Positions 47,330 through 58,136 of a stretch of 64,000 nt of DNA are shown here, in pieces. Source of the stretch: Clarireedia homoeocarpa (taxonomy: Eukaryota; Ascomycota; Leotiomycetes; Helotiales; Rutstroemiaceae); NCBI GenBank assembly GCA_001465935.1, contig LNKV01000011.1:2743-66742 (forward strand), given 5' to 3'. A program made the translations under genes and the position numbers. Under the pieces are notes generated by a model, which saw only the letters and a list, made by a program, of their open reading frames with translations, was not told the origin of the DNA and did no database searches. Each line of letters starts with the position of its first letter. Position 1 is the stretch's first letter.

Positions 47330-48420
47330 TCAAGCTTCTGCTTGTATATAAGGGATACCAGTCAGCTTAAAAGCTCTCTCGCTAAGCTTCGGTTTCTGCA
47401 CAGGTTCCAGCCTGCACACAGGATCAGCTTCCCCGTCCCTCTTCGACTCATTCGAGCCTGTATGCCGAGCATTAGGCCAATGTGTAGTTCCCTTAAACTG
47501 CTCAAACGCAGCCTTCTTCCTCAACAGGTCCTCTTGAGTGGCATGTGCAACAGGCATATAACAAGTGTAAATCGCCATGCGATCCTGCTTGGATGTCGAC
47601 GGCACATTGTAATGTGGAGCTCTCGAGTCCCAAACAATCAAGTCTCCAGGGTCAGCGCACACCTTGACCCATGGACAGCCGTGATCCTCAAGCCACTTCA
47701 TGCCGCGCTCAGTAAACCCATACCATTCATTTGTCCACGCGGGGATCTTTTCCTCGTCAGCCATTTCCTCGTGGAACTGCTCGCTGAGACGATGTGCTCC
47801 TTTGCAAACAATTAACCCCCCGTCATTAGGGCCACAGGGCTGTAAATTTACCAGACCCTGAAGACATCGAAAGCCTGGGAGGAGCGGATCTTGATCTTGA
47901 TGTGGCCACGGCTTGTTGGGCGGGAAATCTGAGCGGTCGTGGAAGCCGATGTTGACGGCGTCAAAAGAAACGATGATGTCAGACGTGTTGTACACCTTCT
48001 CGAAAACATCAATGACTCCAGGTTCGGAGCGGACTTGCCAAACCCAGTTCTCGTGGGTAACTGCATAATGCAAGATCATGCCTTTCTCATTAATGACAGG
48101 AAGATTGCTGCGCTTGATTGTTGAAGGATCGTTGCGGTTGTAGCCGAGATTACTATGTAAACATTAATGTACTTCTAGGTTATTGCTTGTGGGTTCTCTT
48201 ACAAGTTCTCTAAATATTCATAGAAATCGTTTCCGTATTTTTCAGCGCGGTCTCGTGGAACAGCACCTTTGATGATAGCGTATCCATCTCTCGCCAAGTC
48301 ATCTCTAAAGTCCCCAAAATTGGTAGACCCTTTCAGATGTAAGGTAGCTTGTTTCTCAGATTCACCGGTGTGGGCTGTAGCTGTTGCTGCGGCTGTTGCT
48401 ACGGCTGTTGTGGCTGCCAT
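47330..48420 (-). CDS. Phytanoyl-CoA dioxygenase (PhyH) family protein
   Basis: Exons 48420-48203 and 48152-47330 give 346 residues. An Ala/Thr-rich start precedes FGDFRDDLARDGYAIIKGAV, typical of the PhyH N-terminus. The double-stranded beta-helix carries the Fe(II) HxD pair in KPWPHQDQDPL and a distal His in WDSRAPHYNVPS, with a nearby Arg for 2-oxoglutarate binding. Such enzymes hydroxylate or otherwise oxidise small molecules; many fungal members act in secondary metabolism. The substrate cannot be told from sequence. There is no peroxisomal targeting tail (the C-terminus reads PYIQAEA). It is the first member of the candidate metabolic block. Confidence 0.9.
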
Positions 48421-48944
48421 TATGAAAAGTAAGGTTCTGGTACTCTTGAATCTTGTTTAGTGAGCAATTCATCAGTTATGAAGATTACATCGATTCTTCT
48501 TATATTGCCAACCCCGACCTCAATGACACTACCATACTTGCGTTCTTCCATCAATTACTAACTGCCATGGTACTAACAGGTCCCCTGTCGGGGTGGTCGT
48601 TACCAACCCCACAACTTCTACCCCTCGATTTCGGTTCGTTTCGGTTCGTTTCGGTTCGGTTTACAGTCTTCGGTTCGGAGATTTTGTAAAGACAATGCTC
48701 GACAACCAAGATACGAAGTAGCGGCCTACCCCCACTCGGATAGTCTCCACTTAGTCTCCGGCACATGAAGCTCAATATCGATATGGGGAGGGGCGGGGAA
48801 GTGATCCGGTTGATGCGCGCGATGACCAACTTGGTAGATTCAGATCGTGGGGCTACCAGTATCTTTGAGACTCATAAACATAGAAGTAGTTGATTCCTGC
48901 TCAAAGGCTGCATCGGAATTTTCCTACAGGTAACCATCTTCGAA
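48421..48944. promoter_or_regulatory. Divergent promoter, dioxygenase / monooxygenase
   Basis: 524 bp between divergent starts. A short direct repeat of GGTTCGTTTC units lies at about 48633-48662, and a similar CGGTTCGG motif recurs downstream of the regulator gene near 53390-53415. Whether this is a site for the cluster regulator is speculation. Confidence 0.4.
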
Positions 48945-50477
48945 ATGAATCAACCCCAATCAGAGAACTTTCGTATACTCATTGTTGGAGGGGGAATTGC
49001 TGGGCTGGCAGCTGTTAGTATATTCCAAACAGACCAGGAATGTTGGCTGAAGTTTCAAGGCAATCGCCCTCCGTGCTGCTGGCCGATCGATCGTTATTCT
49101 TGAGCAGTCAAGTCTGAACCGAGAGATTGGAGCAACTATATCGCTACAACCAAATGCCTCCAGGTATGTTGACAATTGCATGCGGAAATCATAGCGACTA
49201 AATGAGATAGGATTGTTGAAAAACAGTGGGGACTTCGAGATGTTTTGGCTTCTAAGTGAGTTTCCTGCCGTACCTATGCTCGTGCGAAATTGTCTAACAC
49301 ATATAATAGGGGATCTATGATAGATGAAGGGGTCAGTATTTACACATCAGTGGTTTCCGACTTTCTGGGGCTAACTTATAATCTCAGTTTCAAATTTATT
49401 CAACGGATGGAATCCAGAGATCTAAAGTTGATCTGTCAGCGAAACAATTTGATGGAGTATGATGTGTTTCATACAACAATTATCTTGGGTAATGACTGAC
49501 AAGACTAGGATCGTGTTGTATACCACAGACAAGACCTACATAGTGCTCTAAAAATGGCCGCAACTACAGCCGATGGAGACGGAGAGCCCGCGACCATCTG
49601 TGTAAACAGTAGGGTGATATCAGCTAACTGCCAGGAGGGATCCGTTGAGCTCGAGAACTCGGAGGTTCTTGGAGGGTTCGATCTGATTATTGCTGCGGAT
49701 GGAATTCACAGCCAATTGCGAGATAGTGTTCTGAACAAAAGAGTTCAGCCCAGGGCCACAGGTATATCAGCATATCGAATGATGATAGAAACTACTCTTC
49801 TAGAAGCTGAGCCGGACATTGTATCTTTCATGAACCCACGAGAGCCAGTGACTACAATGGTAGTTGGACACGATAGACGATTAATTATGGGTCCAGCTCG
49901 GAACGGCGATGTCTACAGCATTGTGGCGATGGTTCCAGACCAGAAGATGAACGAAGATTCCTCCACAAGCTCTTGGACAACTAAAGGAGACATTAAGAGT
50001 CTTCTTGAGAGCTTTCATGACTTCCCAGATTGGTGCAAACGAGTGTTCTCTCATTCCAAAGATATCGGGTTGTGGCAACTGCGCGATTTGGATCCATTAG
50101 ATGCCTGGGTTAAAGATAAAGTGATCCTCATTGGAGATGCAAGCCATGCAATGCTTCCCACCCAAGGTCAAGGGGCAAGTCAAAGTATTGAGGATGCGGA
50201 GGCATTAGGGGCTTTCTTTGCAGACATAGACTTCAAGCCCTCAGCAGCCCAGGTGTCGTCACGGCTACAAGAAATCGAAGCGTTGCGTAAACCAAGAACA
50301 TCTGCAATTCAAGCCTTCAGTCGTTTCACTGCGAGACCTCAAGGAGAAAAGGGACAAAATAACATCAGTTTCAAGACGGATGAGTTTATGAACTTCAATT
50401 GTAATTATAAAGGGGTGAAAGATTGGCAGCAGAAGTTGAAGAGCGGAAGTCTTAGTATCCCAAGTATTGCTGGGTGA
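48945..50477 (+). CDS. FAD-dependent monooxygenase, salicylate hydroxylase-like
   Basis: Six exons, 48945-49013, 49060-49163, 49211-49255, 49310-49331 (22 bp), 49388-49456 and 49509-50477, give 425 residues with every phase consistent. Motifs of class A flavin monooxygenases are all present: the dinucleotide fold RILIVGGGIAGLAA (about 10-23), the DG motif LIIAADGIHSQLRDSV, and the FAD/ribityl motif LIGDASHAMLPTQGQGASQS. These enzymes hydroxylate aromatic substrates with NAD(P)H and O2. No membrane anchor is visible. The gene is divergent from the PhyH dioxygenase and followed by the Zn2Cys6 regulator in the same orientation. Confidence 0.93.
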
Positions 50478-50895
50478 TGTTTGAATGACGAAGGATATTG
50501 AAGATCAAATTTGCTGCAAATGCTCGTGATATTGATAGGCCATCATATGGATAGTAATATTTAGCGAGAATCTCCTACATATCTAAAAAGTCGGACGTCG
50601 CAGGCCGCAGGTCCCTACTGACGTTGTTTTGAAATCGTTTACAACCATAAGCGTAACTACAGTATGTGGTATCAGGCGCGCTGCGATCTGGAGCCCCGCA
50701 CGACCCCCGAGTTACAGTAAGGACCCCCGGGTTACAATAAGGCCCCCCACTGTTACATCTTTTTGCTTGCTGATCGCATACGTTAATCATTGATACCTCC
50801 AAAATTGTTATCTATTCATGTAACTTACCACTCCCAATCTGCTATAATCGTAAGATTACATCCATACATACCCCCTAGCAGCCATTCCCCTGAAC
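50478..50895. other. Intergenic region upstream of the regulator gene
   Basis: Monooxygenase 3' flank and regulator promoter. Contains GGACCCCCGGGTTACA-like near-repeats at about 50700-50755. No gene. Confidence 0.45.
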
Positions 50896-53250
50896 ATGAA
50901 CGCAAACGCAAACGCCGGCATACCTCGAGGAGCGAAAAGACAACGCCTTTCTCTAGCCTGCACACAGTGTCGGAAACGCAAAGTAAGATGTGACGAAGGG
51001 CAACCACGTTGCGGTAACTGTACCTCACGAGGCGATGAATGTGTCACCGTACATCCACGTAACCCTGGCTTTGAGGCTGCTCGTCGCCGAGCTAAGAATT
51101 CCATTGAGTTGTCGGAAAGCTCTACTAGCACAACGATTGTTTCTTCAAGGACTGAGGATTTCAATGAGTCCCCCGACCAGGGCGTATGTCCTGATTTGGC
51201 GTATTCTCCTACAACAACGAGTTCACGTGTAGTTGAAAGTCCTTCCCGGCTATCCACAAATGGTTCCATATCGTCGAACACCACATATCCAATATCTCAT
51301 ACTATTACCAACCAGAGAAGAGGATCGGTTACAGGAGCACGTCGACCAGCCATAACTTCAAGTCCATACAACTCTGATATGATCACCAATGTTGATGCGA
51401 CCACTCACAAACGCAAGCTTGTAGGCGGCAATACGTTACAGAGTCTTGCACGATATGTTGACCACTGCTTGGAAGGGAGTGCCCATGGAAGCCTTCAACG
51501 AGGATTTGTGATGGGAATAGAACAAGCGGAGGAAGGCCTCCTGAGCACGCTTGGCAGTGCCCCTATAATTCCAAACTTTCCTAGTTCTACCGATACCGAC
51601 CAATGGATATCAGTCTTTTTGGAGAGAATTTATCCTCTGTGTCCTGTTTTTGACAGTACCATCTTCAATCAAGATGTTCACAATTTTTCACGCCGCGACC
51701 TTCGGCAGCTTTCTCCAGCGGAGATACCTGTCTTAATGTTAATATACTCGGTGTTTGCACTGGCTTCTGACGAACAGGCCGCCAGTATCACTGCACCAGG
51801 TTCCACGTATCTGACTGCGGCATATGGACTCTATGGATATGTTGTGTCAATGCCTTACAGATCTTCTGTGCAAGCTCTAATATTACTCACCTTTGCTCTG
51901 AGGGGACGTCATAAGGAAGGCGCAGCTTGGCAAGTGCTCGGGCAAGCAATCAGAATAGCACAATCTGTGGGCTTACATCGCCAGCATCTAAATGATGGAA
52001 TGGCAGAATCTCATGGTGAACGGTTAAACGCACGGATATGGTGGGTCTGTTATTGTCTTGAGATGACGATGGGCTTGGAGGTCGGACGACCTCTCTCAAT
52101 ACGAAACAGTGATTGCGACCAGCCATTACCAATCCTGTCTGTATGTGGCAATGGAAAGGATTTCCTAAAACTATGGATTGGCCTGGCTAGAATTCAGAAT
52201 TTGCTCATAGAAGTTATTTATCATCGTTCGCCAAGGACGCGGAATGCGAAGAGTTTGCTCGAAGATATTGGACGAATAGATCAACTTCTATGTGAATGGG
52301 AAAGTTCCATAAAACCAGACGAGATCAGGTAGGAACCTCATTTTGACATACAATTGAGCATGTAGCTGAAAGCCCAAAGGCCTAGTCTCGATCTTCTGTG
52401 TCCACCTCAAAGTCTTCACCTTGCAACCTTTCTTGCCACAAATTATTATCAGACGTAAGTTACCATATTTACGGAAGAATCTTGGGTGCTTGCTGATCAT
52501 GTGTAGGATGATAACCCTACACCAAGCGGCTTTCATGCTAGACACACAGACCTACCAAGCCACTGTCGATGACCACTGTCGAGAAAGTCCACTATATGCG
52601 AGGCTCTCGGGCAGTGAAAAGATCCTCATCAACTCAGCTCGAAGAATGGCGAACCTGCAACTAGATCTTTCCGATAAGCATCTAGAGTCAAGGCTCTTTA
52701 CTGCTTCACAGTCCTTGTTTGTAGTGTTGATTCTAAGCCTTAACATTATTAAACATCCAAGTGAGAGAAGAGTATACTCAGATCTAGAGGCACGTATTCA
52801 AATACCTCCTCAAGGTAGTTCATTGCTCATATCTTTCCAGCTTCTCAAGTCATCTTCCAAATATGCCGAGGACGCGTACACCAGTGCAGGAATGCATCCT
52901 GGATTCATCAACGGTAAGACAGTCACCCACTCTAACAGTAAATGGATAGCTAGATTGATCTAGGGATTGTTAATCTACGTAACCAAATGTCTTCAAAAGT
53001 CCTGGGTAAACACTCGAGTGAGTCAGCCGAGCGTACTTCCTCGTTCACTGGCACCAATACTACCGAGCCACAATATTCGACAGCAAGCGACACACGCATT
53101 GGTTATGTTGATGCTATCCATACAGACCACTGGATAGGCGAGGTAGCACAAGAATCATTTTGGAGTTTAAACATTCTGGAAGATCCTTGGAGATGGCTCA
53201 CTACTGAGGGAGAGGATTCGGAAATACAAGATCTGACCGCAGAGCTGTGA
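50896..53250 (+). CDS. Zn2Cys6 transcription factor with fungal_trans domain
   Basis: Exons 50896-52328, 52380-52454, 52507-52913 and 52964-53250 give 733 residues. The binuclear cluster lies near residues 22-49: CTQCRKRKVRC, then DEGQPRCGNC and TSRGDEC, spacing C-x2-C-x6-C-x6-C-x2-C-x6-C. A Ser-rich linker precedes the fungal-specific regulatory domain (YGLYGYVVSMPYRSSVQALI, GQAIRIAQSVGLHRQH, RIWWVCYCLEMTMGLEVGRP). Proteins of this kind bind CGG-type half-sites and often regulate adjacent pathway genes. The exon 2 acceptor at 52379 was chosen because an earlier AG gives an immediate stop. It sits between a monooxygenase and a transporter, suggesting a local regulator (inference). Confidence 0.92.
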
Positions 53251-53962
53251 TCAAACCCAGATTGCCTCAAAGCACCATGCGGTGTTGTCGCTCTGGGCCT
53301 CAAACAAAAATACCTTAGGTTAGAGGGTCTAGGAATAAATTACACCTCGCAGATCAAGTTAGAGCGGCTTTTTGCTTTGCCAGACTGTTCGGTTCGGCTG
53401 CTTCGGTTCGGTTGACATAGAGATTTACCCAGCCATCCAAGTTCACCACTTTTGCGACAATGTGGAGTGTGGGGGGCTCCACTTCCCCGCAGTAGAATAC
53501 GACGTCTCGAATGGCAATTTTTGCATTGCAAACACAATCAATCCATAGTACTCTCCCCTCCCAAGAACAAATGTTATTTGGTGGGTTTTGCCACAGAGGG
53601 TATAAACAGGGGGGTTTAACCACTCAAAATTGAAGGTTTTGTATCCGAGGTATCTTCGATGTTAAAAGGATCATTTTGAGTGGTTAAAACCCTCTGTTTT
53701 CATCCTGGTCACTTCAGTAGCAAAAATCCACCAAATAACATTTGTTCTTGGGAGGGGAGGGTAGCTTGCCATATTATGAAACACGGTTGTCCCCACCCCC
53801 CACAAGCCGGCGGTCCAGTATTTCCTCGAACATATATAGACGTATTCACCTAACATGGGGCATCGTGCAGTCTTCAAGGGACAGCTAACTTCGTCACATT
53901 CGTAAATTGGTCCTACACTTCATGCAGTCCGGCCATCTTGCCTTTAATATATTCTACACGAT
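53251..53962. other. Intergenic region carrying the foldback element
   Basis: Between the regulator stop and the transporter start. Apart from the MITE it holds only short frames and the putative transporter promoter from about 53764 to 53962. Confidence 0.5.
53551..53761. mobile_element. Foldback MITE, 211 bp, TA-flanked
   Basis: The ends form a 34-bp inverted repeat with one mismatch (53551-53584 against 53728-53761), beginning CTCTCCCCTCCCAAGAAC. TA dinucleotides flank it at 53549-53550 and 53762-53763. The interior is also roughly palindromic: TTTAACCACTCAAAAT near 53624 faces ATTTTGAGTGGTTAAAA near 53672, and CAGAGGG faces CCCTCTG. It has no coding capacity. Structure and TA flanks fit a Tc1/mariner-derived MITE, but its termini differ from those of the element at 5379. 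Confidence 0.9.
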
Positions 53963-55763
53963 ATGGACCTCAAAGCGCAGGTCGGCAACGTAGAAGAGGT
54001 GGATGGAAAAGAAGTAGTAAAAAATCACATTGACGGGAATGCGCTCCTACTTAATGCTGATGGAGGCATCCGCCGACTGCCAATTCCGTCCTCAGACCCG
54101 AATGATCCTCTCAATTTCCCGTTATGGATGAAGGCAGGAATTGTAGTTAGCAGCTGCTGGTTCGCTATCATGTCCCTCGCCGTCATTGGGGGCCTTGGTG
54201 CAATTCTCGAGACTTTTATGAAGATGTATGGGGCTCAAGGCTACAACTCCAATACCATACTGCTACTTTCAACACTGCCATCACTCATGGTTGGAGTTGG
54301 TAAGTGCTGAACCTAAGTTTCTGAATAACTCATCCTAATTTTCTAGGTAACTATATCGTGTTGCCATTTGCACTTGCATATGGCCGTCGCCCAGCATTTT
54401 TGATGGCAGCACTCTGCCTGGTAATCTCAACAGCAGGTTGCGCGGCATCAACCAACTTCGCCGGGCACTTGACTGGTAGAGTATTTCAAGGATTGACCAC
54501 GGGAGCTACAGAATCGGTATGTATTCATACCTAGGCTTTATTGCCCAGCATGGCTGACAAAGACAGTTACTACCCCTTATGTTAACCGAGATAACATTTA
54601 TGCATCAACGAGCTTTCGTTTTTGGTCTGTACTGGAGTTTCCAAACCGCATTCTCAAGTGCACTAAGTCTTGGGAGTTCATATGAGACAGCTGCACTATC
54701 ATGGCGTTGGTATTATGTAGTTTTCGCCATTGCCTCAGGAATCGGACTATTTCTTGGTATCTTCTTCTCCTTCGAAACAAGGTTTTCGCGACCAGCCACA
54801 TCTATCAATGGGCAAGTCATTGTGACTGATGAGTTTGGCGTAACCCGTATTCTTGATGAGAACGAGGGACGTGCTTATCTAGCATCACATATGTCATATG
54901 ACGACGACGACCAGTATGCCACACGAAAGCCAGAACAATCCTACATGCAACGACTAGGTGTTTGGCCAGGCAAGTCACCACGAGCCGGAAGCATCATCAC
55001 CCAAGCTTTCCGAACAATGCTGCAGTCCTTGACATCGCCCGGCATGATCTACGCAATCCTCGTCCCGTCAATTGCAATTGGCAGTGCAGTCGCCATTTCT
55101 CTAACTTACAACGACGTGCTCCAGAATCACTACGGTTGGCCAGCTAAAAGTATTGGTCTGATCAACGTTGCGCCTATGCCTGCTGCCTTCCTGGCAATGG
55201 TTGCGGCGGGTTATGGAGGTGATCGCATCACCCTCTTGGCCGCACGTAGAAATGGTGGCGTGGCTATTCCCGAGCATCGCCTTATTCCACTTATCATACC
55301 ATTGGTGACTGGTGTTGGCGGCATGCTACTGTATGCTTTCACTGCTGATAATCATTCGCACAACGGTAGCTGGGCTGGGCCTGTTCTTGGTAAGTATCAT
55401 CTTATTTCTAGATCCCATTCTACGAATTCAGTCCTCACTAACTAATCCCTCACAGGTTGGGGTATCTACGAGTTCGCATTCGTCTGCACACTCATCACCT
55501 CGACGGCTTTTGCCGCTGAATGCTGGCCTCAAAACCCGGGACCGGCTTTGGTTCTTGTTGTAGGCACAAAGAATATCATTTCGTTTGCGATTTCTTATGC
55601 TCTGAACTACATGGTTACTGCTCATGGATATAAATGGTCTATTGGTGTTCTTACGGGAGTCTTTGCAGGAGTCTTCTTGGCCGGAATCCCGGTTTATTTC
55701 ATTAATCCTAGATGGAGGAAACGATATGCTGAGAAAGAGGCGGCAAGGAAGTCGAAATTGTGA
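53963..55763 (+). CDS. MFS transporter, HOL1-like (DHA1 group)
   Basis: Exons 53963-54299, 54347-54516, 54567-55389 and 55456-55763 give 545 residues, normal for the family. The cytosolic start ends in SSDPNDPLNFPLWMKAGIVV, the DPxDPxNWP-type entry of this MFS group. Further marks are LAYGRRPAFLMAALCLV (motif A region), GRVFQGLTTGATESLLPLML, and SFETRFSRP after the sixth membrane segment, with a long cytosolic loop between helices 6 and 7. Hol1 and its relatives move cations, polyamines or small organic compounds across the plasma membrane; the substrate here is unknown. The last codons and stop are included in a 41-bp tandem duplication. Confidence 0.93.
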
Positions 55764-55821
55764 GAATTTTGTATATAGTGGCGGCAAGGAAGTCGAAATT
55801 GTGAGGATTTTGTATATAGTG
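55740..55821. repeat. 41-bp tandem duplication across a stop codon
   Basis: 55740-55780 and 55781-55821 are adjacent copies with a single difference. The unit contains the last codons and TGA of the MFS transporter, so the second copy repeats the end of the gene as 3' untranslated sequence. Confidence 0.95.
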
Positions 55822-56214
55822 CCTACAAAATGATGTGAATATTTCCGGCTTGAGTACTTGCTATTTCGCAAGTCAAGTTGTTGGTCAGTGGTTAAAGTAA
55901 AGGTATGGAGAAAATTTTCTCACTACTACTATTTTATATACAATCGTTTGGCTCTAGTATATACGTCAGCAGACCACAACCTATCACATACGACCATATA
56001 TCAAAAGTACTCGGGTTATCCACACGAAATATTGCAACCGTCGCCATTTTGAGTACAAAATTATACTTCCGTATTATGGAAGAATGTGTTGATATACTTG
56101 ACTATGAAATGTATTTTCGGTTTCAGTATTGATCCCTATATATTATGACGAGACACGTGTTTTAATATTTGATCGATTGTGTGATATAGTTTACGATCAC
56201 GTACCATACCTTCC
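55822..56214. other. Intergenic, AT-rich, no supported gene
   Basis: 3' flank of the transporter and of the decayed enzyme gene. A GAAAGAAGAAAGAAA purine tract lies at 56219-56239, at the edge of the pseudogene. Nothing else seen. Confidence 0.45.
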
Positions 56215-57170
56215 TTAGAAAAGAAGAAAGAAGAAAGAAACGCCCTTTATTCTTGATCCTCCATTAGAATCTCCACCAACACACCCCGACCTTGCAGCCC
56301 CTACGAGCTGTTTCCTTAGCTCCTTCACCGTGCTTACCCGCACGCCTTTCATCCAACCTCGCGCCGCCTTGGCAGACCTCGAACCGGCAGCAGCTTCGGC
56401 CAGAGCAGCGCAGTTTGGAGATGGATTGAAAGGTATTTTAAGCTCATCATCTGTTTCAGCATCTGTTTCGGTCATGTTCAAGCCGTCAGGATAGACAAGT
56501 GCAGTAGAATTATTTGGTGCTTTCTAGCCTATTGATATTGATCGGTTAGAGAAGTTTGATGTGTATATAAAGCGATGGAAGATTCGACCTACCGCCATTA
56601 TTGAGCACTACAGTCACCACCGGAATCTCATATTTTCGTGCTACCCAAGTAGCACTCGATAGCGCTGAACACATAAAACCGCCATCGCCAACAACCTAAC
56701 AGACCAGGTAAGACTAGGCTGGTTTACCTCCTCCGGAAGACCGCTTTGCTTGGTTCCCCAGCGCTAACTTGGACCCGAGAACTGCGCCATTGCTCCATCC
56801 TATGCCTGTCGAGCGCCTGCTAATATGGCGTTGACTGTAGCAGCCAACAGAGGATGGCTAGAACGAACCTCCCATAGTGCTTCGAAGAGCGCGAACGCAG
56901 TTGTATACCTGCGACTCGTTTGTTAACACAAGAGCAACGCTTTTTTCTTTTTCAAGATGTAGCCTCAAGTGCCCATTCGTAGAAAGGACATACTCTCCAG
57001 AAGTGGCCACGGTACGAGCTCGGAGAAGGATTGTCGATATGGGTCACAGATAGATGCCCCAATGAGAACATGAAGTACCGTAGGTTCATGTTACCACGCA
57101 TGAGAGGAGAGATGAGAGGGGGCAGCTTTAAAGGTTCAGCCAAACCCAGGGTAGAATCCTTTCCGGGCAA
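56215..57170 (-). pseudogene. Decayed thiamine-diphosphate enzyme (acetolactate synthase-like)
   Basis: Minus-strand sequence at 56695-56600 encodes a ThDP-binding motif: GDGGF followed by Asn-Asn after 26 residues (GDG-x26-NN). It continues after an apparent intron with STALVYPDGLNMTETDAETD and the C-terminal domain, stopping at 56215. Upstream fragments resembling the same domain (LTNESQVYNCVRALRST near 56900; GWSNGAVLGSKLALGNQ near 56790) lie in different frames. TAG stands where homologues have Trp after the NNGG. These enzymes decarboxylate or condense 2-oxo acids. The broken frames show the gene is dead or extensively misassembled; its left and right limits are approximate. Confidence 0.72.
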
Positions 57171-58136
57171 GATACCCTACCCTGCTGAGGTATGAGGGTA
57201 TGTAATCCGAATATTAGGTGCAGATAGCATGTATTGCGGCGGTTGGATACTTCATCGATTATGTTATTGACAAGGACCTGTTCCTATGAACCTGCTATAG
57301 CTGCCTGGGGGAGGTGTAGTATGCGAATGCCCCGAATAGTACCAACAATGGGTGAGGTTACTCCGTGTGATCGTCTATGCTCTCTCATAAATTGATGATA
57401 TAGGAGATATATTGAACTCGTATAGATAAAGTAATAAATAATATTTTTGAACTATACTAGAATCAATAATTTGTTAACTTTTAATCGCCTTGGTGAAGCA
57501 CAAACCATCGCACAGAGTAATGCCATTCGCTATTGCAAGTCTTACTGTACTGTACATCGGTGGATTAGTGATTGACCATTAGCGATCACAATTGTTGGGT
57601 GTTTTCTTTTTGCACATTCTTTTGTCAATTGGATTATGAAACCAAATATGTAAGGCATTGATGCAGTTGTTCTGCTGAGGACACGGTCCAAAGAGATGGA
57701 GTATTATTAGTGGTGCACTGAGGATGAACCTTTTGCCTAGTTCTCATACGCATTGTACGTTGTATGTACATCAAGCCAGGAAGGTCGTATATTGAATACG
57801 TATACAATTCCAATAATACCTTCATGCAACACTTTCCCCCGGAATGTAATTGGGAGCGCCTATTATACAAGCCAACTTTGTCGTGGACTTCAAACCAAAC
57901 CCTGCGCTTGCCAACAAAGTGGACACATCAATACTTTCCCCATCTTCCCACCCGTCTTTCTATTGGTAACTATCCAATTCCAGAATCGGTGTCGAACGCC
58001 GCCCTCAACTCCGGATCCTGCATCAATTGCTTTTACAGCAGCCAAGTAAAACACTCCTCCAGTCAAGCCCAAAGTCCCACCTTCCGAAATCGAGTACTCC
58101 GTTATCCTACTTTTTCTCGTGCCAGACCCCCGAGCC
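57171..58136. other. Intergenic region, no supported gene
   Basis: AT-rich around 57420-57480. A 156-codon plus-strand frame at 57764-58234 overlaps the 3' end of the next gene antisense and has no recognisable features. Confidence 0.5.
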
